Shown here in pieces: positions 34,523-34,598 of a stretch of DNA of 34,598 bases. The position numbers and the translations under genes are program-made. The first letter of the stretch is position 1; the number at the start of each line of letters is the position of its first letter. The stretch is taken from positions 1-34,598 of the forward strand of contig NZ_CANLKR010000047.1 in the NCBI RefSeq assembly GCF_947491715.1. Reading direction: 5' to 3'. The notes beneath the pieces were generated by a model that had not been told where the DNA came from, searched no databases, and was given only the letters and a program-made list of their open reading frames with translations. The DNA is from an uncultured Shewanella sp. Lineage in GTDB: Bacteria; Pseudomonadota; Gammaproteobacteria; Enterobacterales; Shewanellaceae.

Positions 34523-34598
34523 CAATGTCATAAACAATGTCATAAACAATGTCATAAACAATGTCATAAACAATGTCATAAACAATGTCATAAACAAT
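34523..34598. repeat. 12-bp tandem repeat (CAATGTCATAAA)n
   Basis: Six exact copies of a 12-bp unit plus four further bases, running off the right edge, so the true copy number is unknown. It begins 63 bp upstream of the permease start. The unit length is a multiple of three, and on the minus strand two frames stay open through it (one in frame with the permease but stopped by TGA at 34467-34469). Confidence 0.97.

Noticed and set aside
34523..34598. CRISPR array at the right end
   Set aside because: The 12-bp units are directly abutting with no spacers, so this is a simple tandem repeat.

Overview
The window looks like a chromosome segment from a Shewanella-type marine gammaproteobacterium (Alteromonadales). 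This rests on recognisable protein families and gene order, not on a search: a TyrR lacking the sigma-54 contact loop next to phhA/phhB and fahA/maiA, a permease-cysC-DHH sulfur block, and a moderately AT-rich base composition.

Layout. (1) 1-194: two tandem tRNA-Val(UAC) genes, the first cut by the window edge. (2) 332-2786: a small unknown protein and a divergent MFS exporter / LysR regulator pair. (3) 2813-7682, minus strand: aromatic amino acid catabolism, with fahA-maiA, the regulator tyrR, and phhA-phhB. Two TyrR-box-like palindromes with identical half-sites (CGTAAA-N6-GTTACA) lie upstream of fahA and of phhA. (4) 7818-8148: a 331-bp gene-free element with near-perfect 25-bp terminal inverted repeats (MITE-like). 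(5) 8288-10209: galU-galE (UDP-glucose and UDP-galactose supply). (6) 10589-13545: a bactofilin, a two-helix membrane protein (probably DUF2982) and the outer-membrane capsule protein Wzi, which has a CRP-like site upstream and a strong terminator downstream. (7) 13748-31054: a surface polysaccharide locus. It holds an asparagine-synthetase-like amidotransferase with an altered PP-loop, a TagD-like cytidylyltransferase, an opposite-strand O-acyltransferase, a three-protein partner-switching module (REC-PP2C phosphatase, RsbW-like kinase, STAS protein), then a Wzx/Wzy export and assembly set (Wza, Wzz-like, Wzy, Wzx, GT2), two multidomain proteins carrying phosphoglycosyltransferase modules, and a TagB/TagF-like glycerophosphotransferase. 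(8) 31046-34460, minus strand: a DHH phosphoesterase, cysC and an SLC13 permease. (9) 34523-34598: a 12-bp tandem repeat running off the right edge.

How it may work together. The locus appears to build a lipid-linked repeat unit (initiating PGT, TagA/WecG-type and GT2 transferases), flip and polymerise it (Wzx, Wzy, Wzz-like), export it (Wza) and attach it (Wzi). CDP-glycerol from TagD would supply the TagF-like enzyme, suggesting a glycerol-phosphate-decorated or teichoic-acid-like capsule. The partner-switching trio sits immediately upstream of wza on the same strand, so it may gate production.

The most unusual features are a PGT-like / TagA / PGT triple fusion in which only the C-terminal PGT keeps its Asp-Glu dyad, and its neighbour, a nucleotidyltransferase-like / hexapeptide / PGT-like protein in which both enzyme domains have lost signature residues. 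Together they look like pseudoenzyme partners of the initiating transferase.
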